DNA from: Oscillospiraceae bacterium
GTDB taxonomy: Bacteria; Bacillota; Clostridia; Oscillospirales; Oscillospiraceae
Assembly (NCBI GenBank): GCA_017936205.1
Contig: JAGBGB010000161.1
Span: 1 to 11,666, forward strand
Direction: 5' to 3'
DNA: 11,666 nt
The position numbers and the translations under genes were made by a program. The notes under the pieces were generated by a model. It did not search any database. It saw only the letters and a list, made by a program, of their open reading frames with translations, and was not told the origin of the DNA. Numbering within the stretch: the stretch's first letter is position 1; the number at the start of each line of letters is the position of its first letter. Shown here piece by piece: positions 4,803 through 11,666 of the stretch.

Positions 4803-7508
4803 ATGGAAACCCGATTGAACAAAAAGTCTCGCAGTCTATTACTCCTTTCCTTTCTCCTACCTGTCATTCTGAGTACCCTTTGCTTCGCCCTGAAGGAAAT
4901 TGCCCCTTTCGGGGAATACAGCCTCCTCAGAAGTGATGCCTGGGCACAGTATCATCCTTACTTATCCCAATTCCGTCACTTGCTCCTGAACGGCGGCTCT
5001 GTCGAGCATACATGGAATGTAGGCATGGGCATAAACTATATTCCCATTCTTGCCTACTATGTATCCAGTCCCCTATACCTGCTGTCTGTACTGGTGCCGG
5101 AGACTCTGCTGACCCAGTTCATGCTGGCAACGACCATCGTAAAGCTCGGTCTTGCAGGTCTGTTCTTTGCCATATATCTCCGCCATGCCTACCGCCGTCA
5201 GGACAAGGTGATCCCCTTCTTCGCTCTGCTGTATGCATTGTGCGCATGGTCTGCAGGCTACTACTGGAACATCATGTGGCTGGATGTATTTGCTATGCTA
5301 CCCCTGCTGCTGACAGGAACCCTGTCCATGCTCCGTGAGGGGAAATATCGGCTGTATACCATTGCCCTTGCTCTGTGCTTGTGGTGCAATTACTACCTGT
5401 CCTACTGCTGCTGCCTGTTTGTGCTGCTATATTTTTTGGGATACCATATCTGCAAAGGCTCCGATTGGAAAACTCTGCTTCGTGCCCTGCTGCGCTTTGC
5501 TCTGTGCACCCTTCTGGCTGTATGCCTGACCGCTGTACTGCTGATCCCAACACTGATGGGAATGCAGAACACCCATTCTGCCGCCGAAGTCAGCTTCAAC
5601 CTTCTTTCCCTCAGACTGCCTGATATTGAATATACTTTCTCCCTAAGCGCATTCCTGAAGGCTCTGGTTCAGGTCACTTCCAGAATGCTTCCCAGTACGA
5701 CTCCCACTCATATTGATGGACTTCCCAATCTATTCTCCGGCTTCTCTGTGCTGATCCTTGCAGTTTACTATCTGTGCTGTCGTGAGATTTCTGTTCGAGA
5801 GCGTCTGTTTAACGGTCTAATGCTGGTTTTCTTTGTGCTGAGCTGCATTTTCAGAGCACTGGACTATATTTGGCACGGATTTCACTTCCCCAACATGCTC
5901 CCCAACCGTTTTTCCTTCCTCTTCAGCTTCCTGCTGCTGACTATGGGCTATCGTGGCTATACGCTGCTCCATCATACAAAGCTGAAGCGAATTCTGCCTC
6001 CCCTTCTTTTCGGTTTGAGTCTGATTGTGGTCGGTTTCCTAAATCGCCGGACTCTCTCCTTCGGATATTATGCCGTCCTTCTCTGTCTGCTGGTCTTGAC
6101 TGCTGTAGGAATCGCCTTCCTGCTGTCCGGCAAATGGAACATCCCGCGCATTTCTCCCACACTTCGTTCGAGAATTTCTGTTGTCTTACTGTGCCTTGTA
6201 TTCCTCGGTGAGAGCTTCCTCAGCTTCTATACCGGTGTTTTTCAAGGTTTAGAGGAGGACGAGCTTATTTCTCGTGCAGTAAATGGCTATACCCTGTACG
6301 AAACCGTGGCCTCCAAGGACGCAGAGCTGTTTTACCGCACAGATTACACCCACAGTGGCTGCAACAACGACGGTGCATTGCAGCACTATAACGGTGTAAG
6401 TATTTTCTCCTCCTCCGCCTTGGTCAATCAAGGCAATTTCGCCAGCGCCTTAGGCTTGGTGGCCTGGCCGGAGAGCAACAGCACTGTCTATATGGAGAGC
6501 TCCCCCTTGACACACACTTTCTGCGGCATAAAATACCTGATCGGAGAAGAAGGCAGCTTCTTCAGCCCCAACAGCACACCCTTAGTCAGTAGCTACGACG
6601 GTCATGAGCTCCGCTTAGCGCCGGGCTATATCGGTATGGGCTTCATGATGGATGGCGCTGCGGCAGACTTCGCATCCTATCAGGACGAAAAGAACCCCTT
6701 TGCGGAGCAAACAGAGCTGTTCCGTCTGGCAACCGGCATTGAGGAAGAGCTGTATCATCCCATCTACGAGCCGGAGCTATCAGCCTCCGAGGGCTGTACG
6801 CTGGAAAATACAGAGGACAATACACAGTTCCTCTACAACGTCCCTGCTGATCAATCAAAGGGAGATTTCACCCTCCGCTACACCATGGAGGAGCCCGGCT
6901 TGCTATGCTTGGCAACCCGTATGCTGGGCGGCAAGAAGCTATCTGCCAGAAAGAACGGAGAAGAGCTTTTCTCCATCCACACAACTGCCCGAGGCATCCT
7001 GTCTCTCGGAGATGTAGAGGTTGGGGATGTGATCGAGCTGACCTACACCTCTGATGAGTTCAAAGAAGCCGGGATCTCTGCCCGTTTGGCATTCTTCGAT
7101 TCTCAGGTACTGCAGCAGGGTCTGGATAGCCTGTCTGATGAGGTTTGGAACATCACCTATCAGGATGACACCACCGTTGAAGGCACCATTGCTGCAAAAG
7201 CCGATGGCTTCTTCTACACCTCCATCCCCTATGAACCGGGCTGGACTGTTCTGGTTGATGGAGAAGATATTCCTGTGGCACAGAGCTATGATCCCTCTAA
7301 TCAGGATGTAAAGCTGTCAGATGCCCTGATTTCCTTCCCCCTCTCCGCCGGTCAGCACACCATCAGGCTGGAGTATCACACGCCGGGTCTGACAGTAGGC
7401 ATGATCCTTTCCCTCTGCGGACTGGCTGTGCTGGCAGCGCTGCTACTCTCTAAAAAGAAAACCCTTTTCCCCAATCCTGCCCCTATGAATAAAGGAGACT
7501 CCCTATGA
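4803..7508 (+). CDS. YfhO-family multi-pass membrane protein (GT-C-like), first of a tandem pair
   Basis: A 901-residue integral membrane protein of the YfhO family, which resembles GT-C glycosyltransferases that use lipid-linked sugars outside the membrane. In Bacillus subtilis YfhO takes part in sugar decoration of lipoteichoic acid; the sugar and acceptor here are unknown. Residues ~11-31 form the first membrane segment. An extracytoplasmic loop follows with Asp45 in SDAWAQYHPYL, the place of the GT-C catalytic acid (inferred). Further hydrophobic segments run to about 475, with YYWNIMWLD (153-161) and WHGFHFPNMLPNRFSF (357-372) as family-typical motifs. Residues ~480-862 are a large extracellular region ending in the hallmark IPYEPGWTVLVDGE (808-821) and ISFPLSAGQHTIRLEY (843-858). 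A last membrane segment spans ~863-882. The start at 4803 follows a good ribosome binding site. It overlaps the next gene by ATGA, so the two are translationally coupled. No CsbB-type polyprenyl-phosphate glycosyltransferase partner is seen nearby. Confidence 0.9.
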   Translation: METRLNKKSRSLLLLSFLLPVILSTLCFALKEIAPFGEYSLLRSDAWAQYHPYLSQFRHLLLNGGSVEHTWNVGMGINYIPILAYYVSSPLYLLSVLVPETLLTQFMLATTIVKLGLAGLFFAIYLRHAYRRQDKVIPFFALLYALCAWSAGYYWNIMWLDVFAMLPLLLTGTLSMLREGKYRLYTIALALCLWCNYYLSYCCCLFVLLYFLGYHICKGSDWKTLLRALLRFALCTLLAVCLTAVLLIPTLMGMQNTHSAAEVSFNLLSLRLPDIEYTFSLSAFLKALVQVTSRMLPSTTPTHIDGLPNLFSGFSVLILAVYYLCCREISVRERLFNGLMLVFFVLSCIFRALDYIWHGFHFPNMLPNRFSFLFSFLLLTMGYRGYTLLHHTKLKRILPPLLFGLSLIVVGFLNRRTLSFGYYAVLLCLLVLTAVGIAFLLSGKWNIPRISPTLRSRISVVLLCLVFLGESFLSFYTGVFQGLEEDELISRAVNGYTLYETVASKDAELFYRTDYTHSGCNNDGALQHYNGVSIFSSSALVNQGNFASALGLVAWPESNSTVYMESSPLTHTFCGIKYLIGEEGSFFSPNSTPLVSSYDGHELRLAPGYIGMGFMMDGAAADFASYQDEKNPFAEQTELFRLATGIEEELYHPIYEPELSASEGCTLENTEDNTQFLYNVPADQSKGDFTLRYTMEEPGLLCLATRMLGGKKLSARKNGEELFSIHTTARGILSLGDVEVGDVIELTYTSDEFKEAGISARLAFFDSQVLQQGLDSLSDEVWNITYQDDTTVEGTIAAKADGFFYTSIPYEPGWTVLVDGEDIPVAQSYDPSNQDVKLSDALISFPLSAGQHTIRLEYHTPGLTVGMILSLCGLAVLAALLLSKKKTLFPNPAPMNKGDSL
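7491..7497 (+). promoter_or_regulatory. Ribosome binding site of the second YfhO gene
   Basis: AAAGGAG lies inside the last codons of the first YfhO gene and ends 7 bases before ATG at 7505. With the ATGA stop/start overlap it indicates coupled translation. Confidence 0.75.
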
Positions 7509-10390
7509 AACAAAAAGCATCCCCTCTTCGCTCAAGGATCGAATCCCGACTTCCCCAGCTGCTTTCCTTCTTCCTGCCCTTCTGCATTGTGACCGTTTGC
7601 TACATTGTGGCAGGTGTGTTCCCCTTCGGAGATCGGCAGATTCTCGCCTCTGACGGCTGGCATCAATACTATCCCTTCCTGCTGACCCTGCGGGACAAGC
7701 TGCTCAACGGCGGCTCTCTTGAGTATATTCGTAATGTAGGCATGGGCAGCAACTATATTTCCCTCTATGCCTACTATGTAGCAAGTCCTCTGAACCTGCT
7801 GTCGGTACTGGTTCCTCTGGAGTATATGCGGGAATTCTTCACCCTGCTGACCATTCTGAAGCTGTCCTTCGCGGGCTATTTCTTCTGCTTCTTCCTGCGG
7901 ACAGCCTACCGCAAGAATGAATGCTCTATGGCATTCTTCGCCCTGATGTATGCCCTGTGCTCCTGGGCTTCTGCCTATTACTGGAACATTATGTGGCTGG
8001 ATGCCTTCGCCCTGCTGCCCCTGCTTATGGCTGGTATGGTCAGTCTGCTGAGAGATGGTCGTTTCCGTCTGTATGTTCTGGCTCTTGCCCTGTGCCTATG
8101 GAGTAATTACTATGTGGCATTCTTCTGCTGCATCTTTGTTCTTCTCAGCTTCTTCGGCTACTGCATCGTCTGTGGGAACGGCTTTAACAACTTCCTCCGC
8201 CGTTTCATCCGCATTGGTCTGTGTACCATGCTGGGAGCCGGATTGGCTGCAGTGCTGCTGATCCCCACCCTCCTTGCCATGCAGATCACCTATTCTGCCA
8301 AAACCACAGAGGTCAATCTCCTTGCCATGAATCTCCCCACCCGTACCACGGGCGTTGTGGAGCTGACCGGTTACTGGGATGTACTGAAGAAAGAGGTTTT
8401 CCCCAACATTCTCCCTGCTCTGCAGCAGGTAAGCTCCCGTTTCCTTCCGGGCTACGAACCTGCAAGCATGGAAGGTCTGCCCAATGTGTTCTGCGGCTTC
8501 AGCGCTGTGATCCTGACGGTGTTCTTCTTCTGTAACGGCAAGATCAAGCTCCGTGAGAAGCTGGTTACCATCGGTCTGCTGTTGTTCCTGATCTTCAGCT
8601 TTATTTTCCGCATTCTGGACTATACCTGGCATGGTTTCCACTTCCCCAATATGCTGCCCTACCGCTTCAGCTTCTTAGTTCCCTTCGTGCTGGTCTGTAC
8701 CGCATATCGTGCCTTCAACCTGATGGACAATTTCAAATACTGGAAGCTTTCCATTATCGTTCCCATCTCTGCTCTTCTGGGTGTCAGTGCCTACTTCGCA
8801 GAGGAAAAACCCATGCCCACACAGGTGATCATTGCCTCCTGTGCAGTGTTAGTCTGCATGATCGTCTTCTTCCTGTTCCACGGTCAGAAGAAGGAGGTCG
8901 AGGAACAGAAGGATGCGCAAGAGGCGCACAAACGAACCCAACGGGTGAATTACGCTCGAACCTTCCTATGCTTCATCCTTCTGTGCGAAATGTGCCTGTC
9001 CTACTCCTTAGGTCTGGACAAGGTGGGTACCAGCTCCCACAACAACTACCCAAAGGAGAACTACGCTGTTCAAGCCCTTCTGGATTATGCAGAGGAGAAC
9101 GACCCCGACCCCTACTACCGTACCGAAGTCAATAACACCCAGACCCTCAATGATGGTGCGCTGAACAATTATTACGGACTCAGCGTTTTCAATTCCTCTG
9201 CCAATGTGAATTTCAACCGCTTTACCCGTGCCCTTGGCTTCGCCTCCTGGCCGGAAAGCAACCGCTACGCCTATTATGAAGGCTCTCCCTTCGGCAACAC
9301 CTTCGCCGGACTTAAGTATCTGATTGACCGTGACGGTGACCATCTTAGCTCTGCTAACAGTCTGGTAGCTGTTTCGGGAACCTGCAAGCTGCTACGAAAC
9401 GACAGCTATTTGGGACTGGGCTTTATGACAGATGCCAACCTTGCCAATTACCAATCCCGTGCCGCTCAGAAGAACGCCCTGCTGGATCAGGAGGAAATGT
9501 TCACCCTTGCCACAGGCATTGACGAGCGTCTCTATGAGCACCTGACCTACAGTGAATTGGAGGCTGACGAGGAGTGCACTCTGACCAAGGGCACAAACCG
9601 CACCTTCTTCCGCTTCGAGAAGCCCAGCAGCAAGAAAACTGCCAACTTTACCATCCGCTACGAAATCGAAGAGGGCGGTCTGATCCTCGCCTACCTGCAT
9701 ATGCCCGGTGCAGACAGTGTTACCGTTTCCCGCAACGACACGCAGATCCTCAGTCGAGCTGCCAAGGTTCGCACCGTGCTGAACATCGGCGATGTGGAGG
9801 CAGGTGATGTGCTGGAATTCACCTTCAAGGGAAAGAGCAACAATTCCGGCACCATCACTCTGGACGTTGCCAAACAAAAGGCAGGGATCTATACACTGGG
9901 TATGAATACCCTTTCCGACGAGGTTTGGGAACTGGAAGAAGCCACAGATACCTATCTGGCAGGCCCCATTGAGGTGCAGAAGGACGGTCTGTTCTATACC
10001 GCTATTCCCTACGAACCGGGTTGGACAGCTCTCGTAGATGGAGAAGAGGTTCCCCTTGCACAGGGCTATGATCCCTCCCTCAATGATGTAATGCTCACAG
10101 ATGCTGTGATCAGCTTCCCCCTCAGTGCAGGCTACCATGTGATCGAGCTGAAATATGATGCTCCCGGTCTGAAAATCGGTCTGCTGATCTCCCTATCCTC
10201 ACTGGCGATCTTCGTTCTTCTGTGGGTACTGCTGCGGAAGAATCCCGTGCTAATGCCCGATGTTGAGCCCAAGCTTCCCGCTGCCGAAGAGGAAGAAGCT
10301 GAGCCCACTATGGGCGAGCTGCTGTCTGACGAGGACCAGGAGTGCTCTCCTGAATCCACAGCCTCCAAGGAGTGTACTGACCATGAATAA
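7505..10390 (+). CDS. YfhO-family multi-pass membrane protein (GT-C-like), second of a tandem pair
   Basis: A 961-residue paralogue of the preceding protein, collinear with it over almost the full length. Matching landmarks are Asp50 in SDGWHQYYPFL, NVGMGSNYISLYAYYVASPL (77-96), YYWNIMWLD (158-166), WHGFHFPNMLPYRFSF (375-390), LNDGALNNYYGLSVFNSSA (548-566), IPYEPGWTALVDGE and ISFPLSAGYHVIELKY. Differences are an insert around residues 279-305, a charged cytoplasmic linker at ~460-480 (HGQKKEVEEQKDAQEAHKR), and about 49 residues after the last membrane segment. That tail is acidic (EEEEAEPTMGELLSDEDQE) and probably faces the cytoplasm. The role is likely extracytoplasmic sugar transfer from a lipid carrier, as inferred for the first copy; the substrates may have diverged after duplication. 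The tail's coding DNA also contains the ribosome binding site and start of the next gene. Confidence 0.9.
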   Translation: MKQKASPLRSRIESRLPQLLSFFLPFCIVTVCYIVAGVFPFGDRQILASDGWHQYYPFLLTLRDKLLNGGSLEYIRNVGMGSNYISLYAYYVASPLNLLSVLVPLEYMREFFTLLTILKLSFAGYFFCFFLRTAYRKNECSMAFFALMYALCSWASAYYWNIMWLDAFALLPLLMAGMVSLLRDGRFRLYVLALALCLWSNYYVAFFCCIFVLLSFFGYCIVCGNGFNNFLRRFIRIGLCTMLGAGLAAVLLIPTLLAMQITYSAKTTEVNLLAMNLPTRTTGVVELTGYWDVLKKEVFPNILPALQQVSSRFLPGYEPASMEGLPNVFCGFSAVILTVFFFCNGKIKLREKLVTIGLLLFLIFSFIFRILDYTWHGFHFPNMLPYRFSFLVPFVLVCTAYRAFNLMDNFKYWKLSIIVPISALLGVSAYFAEEKPMPTQVIIASCAVLVCMIVFFLFHGQKKEVEEQKDAQEAHKRTQRVNYARTFLCFILLCEMCLSYSLGLDKVGTSSHNNYPKENYAVQALLDYAEENDPDPYYRTEVNNTQTLNDGALNNYYGLSVFNSSANVNFNRFTRALGFASWPESNRYAYYEGSPFGNTFAGLKYLIDRDGDHLSSANSLVAVSGTCKLLRNDSYLGLGFMTDANLANYQSRAAQKNALLDQEEMFTLATGIDERLYEHLTYSELEADEECTLTKGTNRTFFRFEKPSSKKTANFTIRYEIEEGGLILAYLHMPGADSVTVSRNDTQILSRAAKVRTVLNIGDVEAGDVLEFTFKGKSNNSGTITLDVAKQKAGIYTLGMNTLSDEVWELEEATDTYLAGPIEVQKDGLFYTAIPYEPGWTALVDGEEVPLAQGYDPSLNDVMLTDAVISFPLSAGYHVIELKYDAPGLKIGLLISLSSLAIFVLLWVLLRKNPVLMPDVEPKLPAAEEEEAEPTMGELLSDEDQECSPESTASKECTDHE
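10367..10372 (+). promoter_or_regulatory. Ribosome binding site of the formyltetrahydrofolate cyclo-ligase gene
   Basis: AAGGAG, within the end of the second YfhO gene, ends 10 bases before ATG at 10383. It supports the 178-residue protein; a longer open frame beginning at 10260 would add about 41 residues that do not resemble this family. Confidence 0.65.
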
Positions 10391-10919
10391 GTCCGAGCTT
10401 CGACGCATCATCCGACTTCAGAAGCAAGCCCTCAGCACGGAGCAGATCCAACAAGCCTCTCAAGAATTAACAGAGCAATTCTGCAAGCACCCCCTGTATC
10501 AGAATGCAAGATCGCTCTATGTGTATCTGAGCTATAATCAGGAGGTTCGGACCGAGGATCTGATCCGCAGAGCCGCAGAAGACGGAAAGCGGATCGCAGT
10601 GCCCAAGATCATAGACAACGAAATGTACTTCCTCTGGTTAGAGCCGAACACCTCCATTGAGGTGGGCTATAAGGGCATTCCCGAACCTGTAGACGGTGCA
10701 ATTGCTGACGATCCCACTGCACTGGTGCTGCTCCCCGGCTTAGCCTTCGACCCCCAAGGGCACCGTCTGGGCTACGGCGGCGGCTTCTACGACCGCTTCC
10801 TTTCCAAGGAGCCCCACCCCACAGTAGCGCTGTGCTTCGACTTCCAGCTCTTAGAGCATTTGGACTGCGAAGCTCACGACATCCCCGCCGATGCTGTCCT
10901 CAGCGCCAAGATTCAATAA
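10383..10919 (+). CDS. fau: 5-formyltetrahydrofolate cyclo-ligase (5,10-methenyltetrahydrofolate synthetase)
   Basis: A 178-residue cytoplasmic enzyme that converts 5-formyltetrahydrofolate to 5,10-methenyltetrahydrofolate with ATP, returning the storage folate to one-carbon metabolism. Visible family marks are the N-terminal basic helix NKSELRRIIRLQKQAL (2-17), the YVYLSYNQEVRTEDLI segment (46-61), and WLEP with the following GYKGIPEP (95-102). The diagnostic LLPGLAFDPQGHRLGYGGGFYDR (116-138, nucleotide and folate binding loop) and the C-terminal HDIPADAVLSA (165-175) are also present. Length is typical (about 180-200 residues). The gene overlaps the second YfhO gene by 8 bases and is the last of a three-gene unit closed by a hairpin. 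The symbol fau (also called ygfA) follows common use for this family; the assignment of function is firm, while any functional tie to YfhO is doubtful. Confidence 0.95.
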   Translation: MNKSELRRIIRLQKQALSTEQIQQASQELTEQFCKHPLYQNARSLYVYLSYNQEVRTEDLIRRAAEDGKRIAVPKIIDNEMYFLWLEPNTSIEVGYKGIPEPVDGAIADDPTALVLLPGLAFDPQGHRLGYGGGFYDRFLSKEPHPTVALCFDFQLLEHLDCEAHDIPADAVLSAKIQ

Positions 10920-10925
10920 AACAAC

Positions 10926-10961
10926 TACGGCTGCCTCACAAAAAACCGTGAGGCAGCCGTA
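10926..10961 (+). terminator. Strong hairpin ending the yfhO-yfhO-fau unit
   Basis: A perfect 14-bp, G+C-rich stem (10926-10939 with 10948-10961) with an 8-base A-rich loop begins 6 bases after the fau stop codon. The T tract directly after it is poor (ATTGTATAA); a TTTTT run comes only at 10975-10979. Position and stem strength still make it the likely intrinsic terminator. Confidence 0.7.
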
Positions 10962-10976
10962 ATTGTATAAACAGTT

Positions 10977-11025
10977 TTTGCCCCGCATTAGGCAAAGAAG
11001 AGGTGCGAAAGCAACAACGAGTTGC
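10977..11025. other. Two small hairpins upstream of the isolated promoter
   Basis: TTTGCC (10977-10982) pairs with GGCAAA (10991-10996), and GCAAC (11011-11015) pairs with GTTGC (11021-11025). The second ends directly before the -35 of the promoter at 11026. No reading frame is evident. They may be protein-binding dyads or chance pairings. Confidence 0.25.
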
Positions 11026-11054
11026 TTGTCATTTGTACCGAGATATGCTATGAT
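11026..11054 (+). promoter_or_regulatory. Strong isolated promoter with extended -10, no gene behind it
   Basis: TTGTCA (11026-11031) is followed after exactly 17 bases by TATGAT (11049-11054), preceded by TGC, which makes an extended -10. This is close to the ideal sigma-70/sigma-A promoter. The expected start is near 11061, inside the palindrome at 11052-11111. No plus-strand gene with a ribosome binding site follows within the window. Confidence 0.6.
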
Positions 11055-11111
11055 AATACTGTTTCTTGATAAAATGGTTTGAAAACCATTTTATCAAGAA
11101 ACAGTATTATC
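11052..11111. repeat. Perfect 60-base palindrome at the 3' end of the acetyltransferase gene
   Basis: Bases 11052-11080 are the exact reverse complement of 11083-11111, a 29-bp stem with only GA at its centre (realistically 28 bp with a 4-base loop). It is AT-rich (about 30% G+C), unlike a normal intrinsic terminator, and neither flank is T-rich. The left arm overlaps the -10 element at 11049-11054. The right arm contains the stop codon (11107-11109) of the minus-strand acetyltransferase gene. It may be a terminator or mRNA-stabilising hairpin for that gene, a leader hairpin for the plus-strand transcript, or a trace of a mobile element or fold-back duplication. Confidence 0.85.
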
Positions 11112-11666
11112 TTGCTACCGAAGAATGACTATATATATAGAACTCCTCCTGGCTGGGCATCCACTTCTTTTCCTTGGGAGAAAAAGTCGAATCAAATGCT
11201 TCCACGGCGGCTATATCCTCGCAGCAATCGGCGGCAGTAGAAGGGATATACATCCACTTCTTGCCGTCAAGCACTCCGGGGATAAGCTCACAAACAAGAA
11301 GCGCCGTCGGGAAGTTACCATCCACTACGAAGCTCACATTCTTCTTTTTGCAGCTCACAAACCCGCAGCTGACGTAATTTCCCGGATTGCCGAAGTTGAT
11401 GTTCACGTCGTAGCCCATCTTCCGTGCTGCCTCAAAGGAATGTTCGATCAAAAGCTTTCCGAGCTTCTGCCTTTGATACTTCGGTGCAACGCAAAGGGGG
11501 CCGAAGGAAAGGATCTCCTTGGAGTTTCCGTTCTCGTCCTCAAGCCAAGCTTTGGTATACATGATGTTCCCCACGATCTCTCCGTCCTTCTCAAGCACAA
11601 CGGCAAGATCGGGTATAAAATCGACGTGATTCCGCATCATGTGTACGAAATAGTGCTCATCAGCAC
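11107..11666 (-). CDS. GNAT-family N-acetyltransferase, 5' end beyond the window
   Basis: The reading frame stays open to the window edge. The codons before the ATG at 11640 encode ADEHYFVH, which matches the DEHLLVHxLRxxxxFIPEL stretch typical of this GNAT subgroup, so that internal ATG is not the true start. About 185 residues are visible: an FIPDLAVVLEKDGEIVGNIMY strand pair, ILSFGPLCVAPKYQRQKLGKLLI (acetyl-CoA binding motif A), a GYDVNINFGNPGNYVSCGFV segment, and a C-terminal KEKKWMPSQEEF. The family transfers acetyl from acetyl-CoA to an amine; the substrate is not predictable. In motif A the usual Q/R-x-x-G-x-G reads QRQKLG, with lysine at the first glycine, which could weaken cofactor binding. 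The stop codon lies in the long palindrome. The start codon and promoter are outside the window. Confidence 0.85.
   Translation of the reverse strand, partial: ADEHYFVHMMRNHVDFIPDLAVVLEKDGEIVGNIMYTKAWLEDENGNSKEILSFGPLCVAPKYQRQKLGKLLIEHSFEAARKMGYDVNINFGNPGNYVSCGFVSCKKKNVSFVVDGNFPTALLVCELIPGVLDGKKWMYIPSTAADCCEDIAAVEAFDSTFSPKEKKWMPSQEEFYIYSHSSVAR

Noticed and set aside
8096..8641. Minus-strand open frame rich in Glu and Gln inside the second YfhO gene, and others at 9008-9343 and 9392-10138
   Set aside because: Low-complexity antisense reading of membrane-protein codons (CTG, TTC); no ribosome binding site and the plus-strand gene is clear.
10260..10382. 41-residue N-terminal extension of the cyclo-ligase
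   Set aside because: It lies wholly inside the second YfhO gene, has no family similarity, and ATG at 10383 has AAGGAG upstream and starts the expected NKSELRR helix.
7505..10390. Capsule or polysaccharide flippase/polymerase identity for the YfhO proteins
   Set aside because: The large C-terminal extracellular region with IPYEPGWxxLVDGE and the final membrane segment are specific to the YfhO family rather than Wzx or Wzy proteins.

Overview
The window reads as ordinary chromosome of a strictly anaerobic, low-oxygen-lifestyle Gram-positive bacterium, most plausibly a gut Clostridia member of the Oscillospiraceae (Ruminococcaceae) type. The reasons are the AGGAGG-type ribosome binding sites before nearly every gene, a class III (oxygen-sensitive) ribonucleotide reductase, an S-layer-homology (SLH) cell-wall protein and YfhO-type membrane proteins. 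Base composition looks moderate, about 50% G+C by eye. The taxonomic call is inference from gene content.

Layout. Positions 1-266 carry no gene; the first ~130 bases are a nested inverted-repeat element cut by the window edge, followed by a terminator-like hairpin. Three genes then lie on the minus strand. Read in their own direction they are nrdD (4592-2418, GTG start), a SpoU/TrmH-family RNA methyltransferase (2400-1576) that follows nrdD at 17 bases, a hairpin (1525-1568), and a secreted SLH protein with an Ig/cadherin-like domain (1430-267). The divergent intergenic region 4593-4802 holds a good sigma-70-type promoter for nrdD. It is flanked and overlapped by two sequences that fit the NrdR repressor box, and an AT-rich -10 element serves the opposite side.

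On the plus strand there is a tightly packed three-gene unit: two tandem YfhO-family multi-pass membrane proteins (4803-7508 and 7505-10390, joined by an ATGA overlap) and a 5-formyltetrahydrofolate cyclo-ligase (10383-10919, overlapping by 8 bases). A strong hairpin at 10926-10961 closes the unit.

The end of the window differs. A near-ideal extended -10 promoter on the plus strand (11026-11054) fires directly into a perfect 60-base palindrome (11052-11111). No coding sequence follows on that strand; instead the palindrome contains the stop codon of a minus-strand GNAT acetyltransferase gene whose 5' end lies beyond base 11666. The predicted transcript would start with a long hairpin and run antisense to the acetyltransferase gene.

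How the parts work together: nrdD provides deoxynucleotides without oxygen and appears to be under NrdR control. The YfhO pair probably acts in lipid-linked sugar transfer or cell-envelope glycopolymer decoration, and the SLH protein sits in the same envelope. The folate enzyme looks like a co-transcribed housekeeping passenger. I saw no CRISPR array, tRNA, rRNA, transposase or phage gene.
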